Part shown: positions 22,358-34,365 of the stretch, in pieces | Layout of the letters: each line of letters begins with the position of its first letter | Numbering within the stretch: the stretch's first letter is position 1 | NCBI GenBank assembly: GCA_010015655.1 | Contig: ML976657.1 | Span: 1,241,654 to 1,305,653, forward strand | Origin: Bimuria novae-zelandiae CBS 107.79 | Lineage: Eukaryota > Ascomycota > Dothideomycetes > Pleosporales > Didymosphaeriaceae | DNA: 64,000 nucleotides | Reading direction: 5' to 3' | Notes under the pieces: model-generated | Databases searched by the model: none | What the model was told of the DNA's origin: nothing | Seen by the model: the letters and a program-made list of their open reading frames with translations, nothing else | Made by a program: the position numbers and the translations under genes

Positions 22358-23299
22358 TCAATCATAAACCGATTCCACCTCCATCCATTCTTGGACATTA
22401 CAGAAGGGCAACTCGTCAAATCCAATCGTGTCGTTGAGCGCGTCATCCAGGGTGAAGGCATCGTCAGAGGGGATCGATGGTGGGCCTTGCACTTTCTTGA
22501 TGACGATGCCGCCGTCCTCCGGCTCCTCCACCTCCGTGATATTGTTGATGTTCGGAAAGCCCCCATCTTCGAAGATCAGGGAGGATCGGTCAACGCGACG
22601 GCGAAGTCGGCGAGCAGATTCGTCGACGTCGTCCAGCGGGTCGTTATCGGAGTAGCTGCTGTCACCCTCAACGCTCATGCTGTAAGTGCGCTTGGACCTG
22701 TACACCCTTGCGCTCATTCTTTTCTTTTTCTTCCAGTTTAATCGCTGTCTTGTTTCTTCATCGTCAGACGAATCTCCTGAGATGTGCATTTCCTTAATGT
22801 CATCAATGATGCTAGAGTCCACGAGTCTTGATCCGCTCCTTTCACTCTTTGCATCTTCGAATTGGTCGGGCCTGACCACCTCTAGGTCGCTGTCATAGCC
22901 TGGCTCGCTATCCAGGTATTCGAGTATGAAGCTGATATCGTTTTCTTCAGCCCTGCGGACCGGTCGTGCGTCATCGCAGACGCTCTCTTCGTCAGATGCG
23001 TCCTCGTCTTCGGAGTCTTGTGGAGTTGTCGCACAGGCAACGGAAGCAGTCGATGGCCGAGAGGATGCACCCCGCGATTGTGGCCTGGTGAATTGGAATT
23101 GTGGACCCTGTCCAATTGGCTTAATGAATTCCAGTGGCGGCGACTGCGCACTGTGGACAATGCCCACGCGCTTATAGCCGGGCGAAGGATGGTCGTCTTT
23201 TTCGGGGAAGCGTGCGTGCGTGCGAGTGCCAGGCGTCATGGGTGGCGACGACGGGCCGTTCGCAAAAGTGAAGGCGGGCGGGCACTCGGCCGTCTCCAT
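22358..23299 (-). CDS. Acidic hypothetical protein
   Basis: A single exon of 313 residues if the start is METAECPPAF. An in-frame ATG at 23365 would add 22 residues including a His run, but that segment reads like 5' UTR. I do not recognise the family. The protein is low in complexity: a Pro/Ser-rich N-terminal third, several acidic stretches (DSEDEDASDEE, DSSDDEE) and a basic patch (NWKKKKRMSARVYRSKRTY) that could be a nuclear localisation signal. No membrane segment or enzyme motif is seen. Length and codon use are consistent with a real gene. Function unknown. Confidence 0.65.
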   Translation of the reverse strand: METAECPPAFTFANGPSSPPMTPGTRTHARFPEKDDHPSPGYKRVGIVHSAQSPPLEFIKPIGQGPQFQFTRPQSRGASSRPSTASVACATTPQDSEDEDASDEESVCDDARPVRRAEENDISFILEYLDSEPGYDSDLEVVRPDQFEDAKSERSGSRLVDSSIIDDIKEMHISGDSSDDEETRQRLNWKKKKRMSARVYRSKRTYSMSVEGDSSYSDNDPLDDVDESARRLRRRVDRSSLIFEDGGFPNINNITEVEEPEDGGIVIKKVQGPPSIPSDDAFTLDDALNDTIGFDELPFCNVQEWMEVESVYD

Positions 23300-23365
23300 C
23301 GCGGAGTGACGGAGGTGGTGGTGATGTTCACCGGAAAAGCCCCGCGACAGCGAGGCGAGTATCAA

Positions 23366-24483
23366 AAAAAATGTAAACCGTCACAAATTCAGTCGGAAAA
23401 TCCAGCGCTCAGGGAATCAGGTGCCGGTGGACGAGTGTTGGATATGTTATGTGAGGAGAGCGTTTGGCAGACAGTATCATTTTCTAGAAGTGATTTGGAA
23501 GTGATTTGGACCAGTGGAGGGCGGGCAGGTGGGAGAGATTGACAGGTCAGACCCTGCACACCTGGGCTTATCGTGCGTGCGGGTGGAGGAGAAAAGAATG
23601 CTATAGGCAGCAATGCAGGAATTGCAGGTCGGAGGCCAGATTAGCCACGGCGTGCTGTCAGTCCGGAGCGGTACGAGTGTGCGGTGGCCGAATGAGCAGG
23701 GCAATGGAGCGAGGGCAGAGAAGGCGGGCTGCGGTGCTCCCTTATGGCCTTGATCTGAGCGGGACACGAGCAGATATTCACCTGCGTTTCACGCTGAGCT
23801 GGCGGCACCGGCGCGCGTCACTGCTTGAGAGGTTTTTCCCTGCTCTGACTGCACATGCGTCCGATATGTGTTCGCCTACGATTAGCGGCGAGCGTCTGCC
23901 AGCATGCAGCGCAGACTCGAGCAATCTCACCTTGCGTCTTCGACGGGGCGCGCGCCCAATAGCCTCACGGCACAAAATTAGAGCGCGCAGGGCTCCAGGG
24001 CCCAGCGAACAGCTGGCGGGGCTGCGATTGGTGAGTGGGCGGGGCAGCAGCGATGGCAGACCCGCAGCGCAACACACTCAGCGAAGACCGTGTCGGCGGC
24101 AATGAGGCTCTGCGGCGCGAGGGGGACGGAGACTAGGAGGAGTTGTCGCAACGGGCGCAATTCGATGCTGCACGACGCCCACAGACTGCAAATTCGCATC
24201 GTGCCTTCCCGAAGCAGACTGGAGGTCGATATCACGTGAGGCGGGGAGAACAGGAAGGCGCGCTAGTCCCGTGCAGGGAAGGCGGCTTCCGCACTGGCTC
24301 CGTGGACACATTGAACATTTGGCGAGTACACAGCTCGAACACAGGCAGCAGTATCGTACGCAACACGACACCGTCTTCTCTCCTCTACCTGTCCTCTTCT
24401 CCTACCGGTCTGCTGTCATTGCGATTGCCTGATAAAGCCGTCTCCCGCGCCCCTGGAGCTGCGGCTGCTCCTGCACTTCCACC
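23366..24483. other. Shared 5' region of the acidic protein and alpha-COP genes
   Basis: About 1.1 kb, GC-rich, between two divergent genes. Open frames on both strands compete and none shows a domain. A CACGTG lies near 24233. It probably contains both promoters and long 5' UTRs. Confidence 0.5.
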
Positions 24484-27400
24484 ATGGCATCCTCCCCATC
24501 CATGTTGACCAAGGCATGTAGCTAGCTCCCCACAATGCGCTCCCACCAACTGACCGCCTGCAGTTTGAGTCCAAGTCTTCGCGGGCCAAGGGCATTGCCT
24601 TCCACCCTAAGAGGTAGCTCCGCGCCCTGCCTCCCTCCCTGCGCCGCTGCTGACCGCCTCAGACCATGGATCCTCGTATCGCTGCATTCCTCGACCATCC
24701 AGCTGTGGGACTACCGCATGGGCACACTCATAGACCGCTTCGAGGAGCACGACGGGCCAGTCCGCGGCGTTGACTTCCACAAGACGCAGCCATTGTAAGC
24801 ATGGGTGGCATTCGGCGCGGAGGAGCTGGTACTAAGGATTGGCAGGTTCGTCTCCGGCGGAGATGACTACAAGATCAAGGTCTGGTCGTACCAGACTCGC
24901 CGGTGTCTTTTCACCCTGAATGGACATCTGGACTATGTCCGCACAGTATTCTTCCACCACGAGCTGCCGTGGATATTGAGCAGCTCCGACGACCAGACCA
25001 TCCGAATCTGGAACTGGCAGAACCGCAGCTTGATCTGCACCATGACCGGCCACAACCACTACACCATGTGCGCCCAATTCCACCCCAAAGAGGACCTCAT
25101 TGTCTCCGCTTCGCTCGACCAGTCCGTTCGCGTATGGGATATATCAGGGTTGAGGAAAAAGCACTCGGCGCCGACATCCATGTCTTTCGAGGACCAGATG
25201 GCGCGCTCAAACCAGAACCAGGCCGATATGTTTGGGAATACAGATGCAGTAGTCAAGTTCGTTCTCGAGGGTCACGACCGAGGTGTGAACTGGGTCGCAT
25301 TCCACCCTACGCTGCCGCTCATTGTTTCGGCGGGTGATGACAGATTGGTCAAGCTGTGGAGGATGTCTGAGACGAAAGCATGGGAGGTGGACACCTGCCG
25401 AGGGCATTTCCAGAATGCCTCCGCTTGTCTTTTCCATCCGCATCAGGACCTCATACTTTCCGTTGGTGAGGACAAGACTGTGCGCGTGTGGGACCTTAAC
25501 CGCCGCACCTCGGTGCAGTCATTCAAGAGGGAGAATGATCGATTTTGGGTCATTGCTGCGCATCCCGAAATCAACCTGTTCGCCGCCGGTCACGATAACG
25601 GAGTGATGGTATTCAAGCTGGAGAGGGAGCGGCCGGCATCCTCAGTCTACCAGAACCAGCTGTTTTACATCACCAAGGAGAAGCACGTGCGCTCCTACGA
25701 TTTCCAGAAGAACATTGAGTCCCCCTCGATGCTCTCTTTGAAGAAGCTGGGCAGTGCTTGGGTCCCGCCTCGAACGCTCTCCTACAACCCTGCCGAACGA
25801 TCTATACTTGTCACCTCACCCGCGGATAATGGCACATATGAGCTCATTAGTCTGCCACGGGATGCTTCAGGTGCCGTGGAGCCCACAGACACGAAGCGAG
25901 GCACTGGCAATGCCGCTGTCTTCGTCGCTCGCAACCGTTTCGCAGTTTTTAACCAATCTAATCAGCAGATCGACATTAAAGATCTGTCCAACAACACGAC
26001 GAAGACGATCAAACCTCCGCATGGAACGACCGACATTTACTTTGGCGGAACGGGCAATTTGCTCTTGATTACGCCCACCTCCGTGGTTCTCTACGATATC
26101 CAGGCTAAGAAAAACCTCGCTGAGCTGTCTGTCAATGGCGTGAAATACGTCGTGTGGTCATCCGACGGTCTTCACGTTGCTCTTTTGAGCAAACACAACG
26201 TTACGATTGCCACCAAGAACCTAGAGCAGGTTTCAACGCTACACGAGACCATTCGCATCAAGAGCGCCACCTGGGACGATGCTGGTGTTCTACTGTACTC
26301 TACCCTAAACCACGTCAAATACAGCCTGATGAACGGAGATAACGGTATTGTGCGTACACTGGAACAAACTGTCTACCTCGTCAAGGTTAAAGGACGGAAT
26401 ATCTACTGCTTGGATCGAGCAGCGAAGCCAAAGGTCCTCCAGATTGATCCGACAGAATATCGGTTCAAACTGGCATTGGTGAAACGCAACTACGATGAGA
26501 TGCTCAACATTATCAAGAACTCCAGCCTCGTTGGCCAGAGCATTATCTCCTACCTGCAAAAGAAGGGATACCCCGAAATCGCACTTCAATTCGTTCAGGA
26601 TCCGCAAACACGCTTTGAGCTTGCAATCGAATGCGGCAATCTTGACGTTGCAGTAGAAATGGCTAAACAGCTTGACCGCCCGAAACTCTGGCAACGTCTT
26701 AGCGTCGAAGCCCTGTCGCACGGAAACCACCAAGTTGTAGAGATGACCTATCAGAAATTGCGGAACTTTGACAAGCTATCTTTCTTGTATCTCTCCACAG
26801 GTGATCAGGAAAAGCTGAAGCGTATGGCCAAGATCGCCGAGCATCGCGGCGATATGACTGCCCGGTTCCAAAATGCCCTCCACCTTGGCGACGTGCAGAA
26901 CCGCATCGAGATGTTCCAGGAGATTGACTTGTATCCTCTTGCATACGCTACGGCAAAAGCGCACGGTCTAGAGGAGCAGGCTCAATCAATATTGGAGGCT
27001 GCTGGTGTCTTGGAGGACCAAATCAAGCTCCCATCTATCGGAACTTCCCTGGCACCACCCAAACCCATTGTTCCTACGCACAAGACAAACTGGCCAACGC
27101 GCGCTGCCTCCTCTACGGTGTTTGAGAGGGCACTTGCGGGTGAAGTCGAAGGTATTGGCGCGGAAGAGCCAGCAGCTAACGGCTACGGGGACGAAGACCT
27201 TATGGGCGATGCCGAGGCGCCCGCCGCTGCTACCGGTGATCTCGGCGGGGATGAGGATGATGATGTTGGTGGTTGGGATATGGGCGACGACGGCGAAGCG
27301 GAAGCCGAAGATGACTTTGTTGAGGTCGAGGGTGCGGAAACTGGCGCGGGCAGCAGCGAGGCCGATTTGTGGGCTCGTAACTCACCCTTGGCCGCGGATC

Positions 27401-28351
27401 ATGTCGCTGCAGGATCTTTCGAGACGGCCATGCAACTATTGAACCGACAAATAGGCGCCGTGAACTTCGCACCCCTCGAATGGCGCTTCGAAGAAATTTA
27501 CCAGGCCACCCGGACCTTCCTGCCTGCCACGCCTAATATGCCACCAATCGTCAACTACGTACGGAGAACAGTCGACGAGACGGATTCCAGGAAAATTTTG
27601 CCCGCCATACCGCGCGATCTAGAATCGATATTAGCGAATGAGTTGCCGGCTGGTAAATCTGCAATGTTGAAGAATAAGCTAGAAGACGGTGTGGCTGTTT
27701 TCAAGCGGCTACTTCAGCTACTGATCGTCAATGTTGTCTCATCGCAAGCACAGCTCACAGAGGTATGGTGCAATCATACCTGTTGAATGATTTGCAATCA
27801 CTAATGCGCAACAGGCACGACAAGCAATACACACTGCTGCTCAATATGCAATTGCCATGTCGATCGAATTGGCGCGACGATCTCTAGTCCAGGGTGCGAC
27901 CGACATCTCCGGCCTACCGGAAGACACGAAGAAGCGGGCCCTTGAGCTTTCGGCGTACTTCACCGTCCCGGAGCTTGAAGGACCCCACCGATCTCTCCCG
28001 CTTTCTGCAGCGATGAACTTTGCCAACAAGAACAAGCAGCTAAACACTGCGGTCAACTTTGCCAATGCTCTTCTTGACCGCACTGCCAATGCCAAACTGA
28101 AGGAGCAGGCAAGGCGGATCAAGACATCCGCTGAGCGGAATCCCAACGACGCTATTGAGATTGACTTTGATCAGTTCGCTGACTTTGAAATCTGCGCTGC
28201 GTCATTCACACCGATCTACCAAGGCAATCCTTCTGCAGCATGCCCTTACGATGGCGCCAAGTATCATGCAAAATACAAGGGTACTATTTGCAAGGTATGC
28301 GAGGTCTGCCAGATTGGAGCTCCGGCGAGTGGTCTGAGACTTGTGGGATGA
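24484..28351 (+). CDS. COP1: Coatomer subunit alpha (alpha-COP)
   Basis: Alpha-COP is the large subunit of the COPI coat that carries retrograde Golgi-to-ER traffic. Five exons are inferred (24484-24513, 24564-24613, 24663-24794, 24846-27762, 27815-28351), giving 1221 residues, the usual length. The start [19 protein letters not shown] is the conserved N-terminus, preceded by six extra residues. WD40 repeats fill about residues 10-320 (IQLWDYR, IRIWNWQ, VRVWDI, VKLWRM, VRVWDLN). The middle beta-propeller and solenoid follow, then an acidic linker and the C-terminal COPI_C domain with paired cysteines near the end ([18 protein letters not shown]). Intron 1 uses a GC donor (AAG|GCATGT). No defects seen. 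Confidence 0.96.
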
Positions 28352-28957
28352 AGTCGGTGATTGGTAGTGTTTGACAGTATTGGTTTCCAGCCACTTGGCG
28401 TGTTGTAGCATGTACCTTTAGAGCCAGGTGACATGATTAGGAGGAGGGGAAGACTGCAGACAAAGTCGGCGGCTAGTTGAGGAGTCGGAGTACAGTTGTA
28501 CGTGCCTGTTGATAAAATGCTACATGAGATAATGTTCACACTATCTACCTGGCTGGTCCTCAAAGTGGTGCAGTGTTCGCCCCATGAACGGGTCAGCGAG
28601 CGAGACGATCAAACATTTTTCACACTGGTCCTGGCACCTACTCAGAATCCTGCAACATTCTTCACATACTCAGCGTGGCATCTGTAAATATGACTCGCTT
28701 GACTTATGTAATCACTGACAGGGATCCATTCCCGTCAAGTCAAAGGGCCCACAATTTTCTTTTGGCTGCTCTACCCCACGTCTGACTCGTTTAGTCGCCG
28801 ACTCATCAAGTTTGGAGAAACATTTCCAGCACCACACGACGAATAAACTCGGGATCGGAGACGTAGGTTTGCTCTGATTCAGCTTTGTTTTGCAATCTCT
28901 TGACTGAACGGCCAATTGACGCGGGCGCGCCTTCCTGAAGCGTTTCTCTACCCCACC
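28352..28957. other. Intergenic between alpha-COP and TyrRS
   Basis: About 600 bp with the alpha-COP terminator side on the left and the TyrRS promoter on the right. No gene or repeat seen. Confidence 0.6.
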
Positions 28958-30420
28958 ATGGCAGACCCGGTCGCCATCCAGGACGAGATTGCCCTCCTGG
29001 AGAAGAACCTCGCCGAAATTCAAGATCAACTGAAAGATGCAAAAGCGCGGTTACGGAAAGCGCAGTCGGGTGCGGTGGATCGGTCTGGCGAGCAAGAGAT
29101 GAGCATGGACGACCGGTTGGCAATGATCAAGGTCAATTTGAAGGAGGTGCTCAACCCGGAGATCATGGAGGAGGTGCTGAAGAAGGGAGAGAGCTTGAAG
29201 GTGTACTGGGGAACTGCGACAACGGGCAGACCACATTGCGGATACGTGTGTTTTATGCACCCACATGCGACGGTCGTGTGCTAACCTTTCACAGTTCGTA
29301 CCCATTCTCAAGATCGCGCACTTCCTTCGCGCTGGGTGCCACGTCAAAATTCTGCTCGCAGATATCCACGGCTTCCTCGATAACCTCAAAGCACCCATCG
29401 AACTAGTCAAGTTCCGCGCCGAATACTACCGCTATGTCATCACCGCGCTCCTTAAAGCCGTCAGCGTCCCGATCGAGAAGCTCGAATTCGTGCTTGGCTC
29501 CTCCTACGAACTTTCCCCCGACTACATGATGGACTTGCTGCGGCTAGCTAGCATAACGAGCGAGCGCGATTCAAAGAGGGCAGGTGCGGAGGTGGTCAAG
29601 CAGACGGAGAACGCGCCGCTGAGTGGACTTATCTACCCGCTCATGCAGGCACTGGACGAGCAGTACTTGGACGTAGACGTTCAATTCGGTGGACTGGACC
29701 AGCGCAAGATTTTCGCGCTCGCAAAGGACGTGCTTCCCAAGATTGGATACAAAGAGCGCGCACACTTGATGAACCCTATGGTGCCCGGTCTGCAGGGCGG
29801 CAAGATGAGCGCAAGCGACCCCGACTCCAAGATCGACGTCCTAGACACACCCGACGCCGTGCGCAAGAAGTTAAAGAAGGCATTTGCGCCGCCGAAACAG
29901 GTCGAAGAGAACGGCGTGCTCAGCTTCGTCGAGTACGTGCTGCTGCCCGCCGGCGAGCTGCGACACGGCACGCCCAAGTTCGTCGTGGAGCGGAGAGAAG
30001 GCGAGCCGCTTGTCTACACCGACATTGCCAAGATGCACGAAGACTACATGAATGAGATTGTAAGACCTACTCACTCATCCCTGCCCTCGCTATATTGCAG
30101 TCTAACATGCGCAGCTCACACCCCAAATCCTCAAACCCGCCGTTACAGAAGCCCTCATTCAGCTGCTGGCGCCTGTGCAAGAAGCCTTCCAGGCCGACCC
30201 CAAGTGGAAAGAGATCGAACAAAAAGCCTACCCACCACCGCCTGCGGAGAAGAAGAAAGAGAAGAAGGTGAAAAATAAGGGCACTGGTTACCCTGGTGCC
30301 GCGAAGAAGGTCGAGGCTAAGCCGGACGGACATGTAGAGGGTGCGGATAAGGCCGAGGTCGATGTCGGTACTGATAGTGGGACGAAGGCAATGGAGAAGC
30401 TGGGACTGGAGGAGAAGTGA
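28958..30420 (+). CDS. TYS1: Cytosolic tyrosyl-tRNA synthetase
   Basis: The enzyme charges tRNA-Tyr with tyrosine. Three exons (28958-29245, 29295-30059, 30115-30420) give 452 residues. A predicted coiled-coil opens the protein (residues 5-35). The class I HIGH motif appears in its eukaryotic TyrRS form GRPHCGY (residues 90-96) and the KMSKS loop as KMSAS (266-270), both where expected. The pocket segments LADIHGFLDN and VQFGGLDQRK are present. The C-terminus is Lys/Pro-rich and longer than in yeast. The start ATG sits in a good CACCATGG context; an upstream in-frame ATG-less extension was ignored. The last intron has two possible acceptors; the second keeps the frame with LTPQILKPAV. Confidence 0.95.
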
Positions 30421-30803
30421 AAGCATGCAAGAAAAGAGCAAGAGCAGTAAAATATCGACCGATGCACTCCAAGTGTCACTCGATCGCACGTTAGTGTGAG
30501 GGAATAGTCAGCGACCCGACGGGTGCGCCGAAGTATTGAAATGATTTGCATAGCTGCGAATGAGAGGAGTAGACGCAGACATGACAATAGTCCCTCTTTT
30601 TATCACGCTTGTGTTCTTATAAACAGATCCCTTCTTCGCTATCGATTAGCACAGCCATCGTTACAGCGCTGCAAACACGACGTGATACGACCAGACCTCT
30701 TCAACAAGCTCTTCCTTCACAATCGATCTCTTGAAAATCCCCTCTCTTACACAACGATACCGAGCCATTTGGTGTTGGTTGTAAATTCCGTGATAGTTAT
30801 TAT
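30421..30803. other. Intergenic, no gene seen
   Basis: Downstream of TyrRS and up to the 60-bp element. It is AT-richer than its left neighbour. Nothing recognisable. Confidence 0.5.
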
Positions 30804-30864
30804 GTCGCGGAGCAAAAGGCTAACCTTCTGCTCCTGTCGGAGTAGAATGTTCTTAACCGTCACA
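30804..30864 (+). repeat. 60-bp hairpin element, copy 2
   Basis: Starts GTCGCGGAGCAAAAGG and ends AACCGTCACA. It differs from the copy at 19.1 kb by a single A/G change and lies in the opposite orientation. It holds the same 11-bp stem-loop. Possible target duplication is only TAT and is not decisive. Confidence 0.85.
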
Positions 30865-30901
30865 TATTAGGTATGACCCGATACCTTCTGCAATATTCAC
30901 C

Positions 30902-31528
30902 TTACATAATAACATATCTAAGAATCTCCTTCCAACCGTGTCCATCGGCCCGGGAATCCCAGACCCACATCCCCGACTTGCCGGCCCAACCCTTGTGCGA
31001 ATGCTTCTGCCATGACACGACCCATAGCGCCGGCAGGGTGCTCTTCAGTCCGTACAGCCAGCCGTCCAAGTTTTCCGGCAATTTTGTGTTTTCTGAATAA
31101 GTGTGCTCCGCCATATGGAAAGTCAGAGAGCGAAGGCGTTGACGCATGTCTTTGGACAGGTGACGCGCCAAGTTATCGACCCACGGGCTAATGCCCCGCT
31201 GCGGCAGCTCTTCGTTTGAAAAAGGCCAAAATTCCAATTGAACATGTAGCGTATCAGTTTCGAAATTGGATTGGAAGGCGTAAGGCAGGACCTGGTTTTT
31301 AAAGGTCGCTGCGGCGTAGCGAGCGTTGAAGATAGGTCGTATGCGTTTCAATCGGATGCCTTCTCGTCTCCGCACCCTCTCTTCCTCAGCCATCCCTTCT
31401 TCCACGCAGAAGATTGGTTTGCTGTCTTTCGATAGGATGGTAATGGTACAAGCGATGTGTATATGCGTAAAGGCACAACGGGCGACCTCTGCCTTTATCT
31501 CGTTTGGGAGATCGGAGAAACCGGTCAT
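30902..31528 (-). CDS. Small hypothetical protein with F-box-like N-terminus
   Basis: A single exon of 208 residues starting MTGFSDLPNEIKAEVARCAF. The first 20 residues resemble the LPxEI helix that opens many small F-box-like proteins of filamentous ascomycetes, but the rest of an F-box is not clear. The remainder is rich in Arg, Trp and Phe with no motif I know. It sits beside a short repeat element in an accessory stretch, so a lineage-specific gene is likely. Function unknown. Confidence 0.55.
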   Translation of the reverse strand: MTGFSDLPNEIKAEVARCAFTHIHIACTITILSKDSKPIFCVEEGMAEEERVRRREGIRLKRIRPIFNARYAAATFKNQVLPYAFQSNFETDTLHVQLEFWPFSNEELPQRGISPWVDNLARHLSKDMRQRLRSLTFHMAEHTYSENTKLPENLDGWLYGLKSTLPALWVVSWQKHSHKGWAGKSGMWVWDSRADGHGWKEILRYVIM

Positions 31529-32580
31529 ATTTTTACGGTGATGGCGTGGAGTGTTGAATGTTGTTTGCCTGGATGTTAGTGTCGAGGAAAGAAATGACGG
31601 CCTATACCTGCCGTCGAAATAGACACAGGAAATTATATGTCAAGCGTACGATGTTTGAACCGGGTCGGTTGTGTTCTACTGGACGACTGGAAAGCGGTTC
31701 CATTTTGAAAGTCGGAGAGAAGTACAAGAAGTAGGGGAAATTGATGGGAAGGCTCATTGTATGTGTACTTGTGGTGCTTCCAACCATGGTTGAAGATGCG
31801 GTTGTGGAGTAGGACTCCACTGCATCTTACGGTAGCGAAGATAACAAATTTTCAAACGCCCATTGCGGTCCGGAAGTGCCCACAAATCACGATGCCACTT
31901 TTATTAACATTGTTGCATAGTGCTTCTATGTGCTCATCATTAGTGAGTCTGGTTTCACTCGATTTTGGCTATTTCAGTTCTTTTCCCAGTCTCAAAGTCG
32001 CTTTCAACGTCCAAAATTCATTTTTCTTTTATCTAGGTGTCGTCACCAACGACCTCAACAGATCATGCGACACACAGCGGCTGATAAACGCGACAATCAT
32101 GGAAACAGAAGGGCACACCGAAGCAATTCGGCCATTCAGACTCCAGAGGCGTGTGAGCCAGCACTGCCGTTGAGACTATTGACATATTTCGCCTATCACT
32201 GAGGCTTATTTTCATGTGACGTATGGAGGGAGCCTTTGATGCAGTATCGTATCCGATGTGCTGCACCACCTGTCATCTTACTCGTGAAATACAGTGACCG
32301 AAGATCCGCAACTTTTAATCTACAACCTCCCAAGTTTAATACCATACAAATAAGACATCTTCAGGGAATAAATGTAGCTTCGTTTCTTCGTCAAATCGCT
32401 CTTACATCAACGTATGGTATCCGTCCTGTAATCAATCAACCTCCTCTGACGCCTGCTGCACGCAACTCCTCAAAATTCACTTATTTCGTTTTAGGCATTC
32501 CATAGTTTTCTCCTCACGAGCTCCTCAGATTTGCGTTATGATCCGCACAAAATGGCCGTTCATCTTTAGCAAACAACCAA
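31529..32580. other. 1-kb intergenic region
   Basis: Several frames of 60-140 codons overlap on both strands, none with recognisable features. The 13-bp target duplication of the next element (32568-32580) forms its right edge. I call no gene. Confidence 0.45.
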
Positions 32581-32783
32581 CTGGTTCCTCGGTAGGGCCC
32601 GCCCCCACACCGCGCGCTTTTGACTCTTCTTAACAGCCGTAATAGCTTAATAGCTTAACGTATCTACTATGACAGCAATTTTAGTAGCGAGAAAAATTTG
32701 ACACTCGCTATGAATACTCCTCCTACATAATTGAATGCTCTCCCCTTTCGTCACCTACAAACGCATACCGCTCGCACGAATCC
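32581..32783 (+). mobile_element. Short dispersed element (short form) with 13-bp target duplication
   Basis: Second copy of the family at 19350. It begins CTGGTTCCTCGGTAGGGC and is flanked by the exact 13-bp repeat AGCAAACAACCAA (32568-32580 and 32784-32796). Relative to the first copy it lacks a central segment of about 110 bp but keeps the block with CAGCAATTTTAGTAGCGAG and a TATA-like CTATGAATACTCC. No coding sequence. Confidence 0.75.
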
Positions 32784-33347
32784 AGCAAACAACCAAGGAG
32801 CATGGCTGTACTTAGGCTGGCTCTATGTGACTAGAGCTGTGTTTATACTTTCCCTTCGCCTGAGTTTTCACCTGACTAGGCGTTTACCTAGGTACGCCTG
32901 GCTCCGGCCTCATATATCGTCGGTAAGTTCAATCGCAAACTCCTGCCAATAGCTCTTCTGTTCACACGGCCACCCTGAAGACTAGGCAGCAGCGCCGGTC
33001 AATTTGGCGAAGCCTTTGAAAATACAAGATGTAGAAGGATTATCCACCAATGATGGAAAACGGCTAGTATCGAGAATCCTTTGCCTGTAGGCTACCCTAG
33101 GTACGCACACACCCCGACCCTGGACAAGTGTTTGGAATCCGGGAAGCGGGACGACATCGAAACTGCCTTGCGCTCGAGGAGAAGCGCAATTCTATAGAGG
33201 CCAACGATGCCGTCGAGGTGCTTTTCAGCCCCCACTCTGGGACATCTACGAGCAGTGCGTCGCCCCATGGCTACTGAGAAGCGATTCAAAACACAACACC
33301 CTCCATAACACCGCACACCTCCAAGCGCACACCCCCAAACCCCCACC

Positions 33348-34165
33348 ATACACCCCTTCCCCGCCCTCCTCCTCCTCACAACCACCGCCACCGCAAACAT
33401 CACAACCTCCTACTTCCTCCCCAACAGCAGCTACGGCACCAACCGCCTCCACTTCCTCGCTTCGATCCTCAACGCCTCCTCCGACCGCGTCACCCTCGCC
33501 GCGCACCCCATCGGCGCCTTCGACTTCTCCCTCCTCGCCGACTCCTTCGCAACCGAGACCTTCACCCTCGCCCCCACCCTCGTCGAGCTCTCCACAAACT
33601 ACCCCGTCGTCGCCACCCACGCAAGCGACGCCTCGGCGTACAGTTTCCGCTGCGAACTACACCCGACTGCCGTGTCAGTCCCGTGCACCATCTCGCGGGG
33701 CCCCGAGCTCGGAAAGTTGGTGTGCCAGCCGTACTACAAGATGAGTCGCGAGGATAGGTTTTTAACGCGGGAGTGGACGTTTAGTGAGAGCGGTACCGAG
33801 GGGGTGGAGACGTTGATAAGGACGATACCGGGGAGGCCGACGGTGGCGGACCCACCGTGGTGCAGTGGGGTGACGGACAAGGAGGGGTATGAGGCCCTGA
33901 GTGTACCGAGTAGTGTGTTGGTGGTGGAGCGGACCATGGGGTGGGATATGTTTGGGTTGTATACGTTTACTATTACGGCGGGGGAGGAGAAGTTGCCGCG
34001 CGCGACGACCGGGGGGGGAGTGTGGGGACGGAGAGTGTGAGTCCGACGGCGACGGGAGGGGAGGAGGGCGCGGCATCGGGGACAGGGTCACCAGGCGGTG
34101 CTCCTATGAAGACGATGGCGCCGGTGGTGGCGGGGTTGGGTGCTGCGGTTGCGGTGTCTTTGTAG
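33348..34165 (+). pseudogene. GPI-anchored-type surface protein, start and frame lost
   Basis: From 33348 a hydrophobic leader (FPALLLLTTTATA) precedes a mature part with NITTSYFLPNSSYGTN, several N-glycosylation sites and four or more cysteines. This is the layout of small fungal GPI proteins. Where the start codon should be, the sequence reads ATA (33348-33350), and a TAA closes the frame upstream. At the eight-G tract (34011-34018 region) the frame runs into a stop after about 13 codons. The next frame instead carries the expected Gly/Ser/Thr stretch and a C-terminal hydrophobic tail (APVVAGLGAAVAVSL). Either the gene is dead or both problems are sequencing or assembly faults. An upstream exon supplying the start cannot be excluded. 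Confidence 0.6.
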
Positions 34166-34365
34166 CACGTATGATAGTTAGTATATAATCTTGAGACGTA
34201 ATATGAGGTAATGTATAGTGTTTCAATGGGTATATCGAACCAATTTGATATATACACAATTGAAGTAAAGTCATATGACGTGCTGACATCGCAACTCACA
34301 TCAGATCTAGAAGTGGCATCTTCTACGAACCTGAATTCGTTCATCCACTATCCAAGCAGAACTAC

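Noticed and set aside
24228..24238. CACGTG near 24233 as a Pho4 site
   Set aside because: Only the 6-bp core is present, without the GGG flank, upstream of alpha-COP where phosphate control is not expected.
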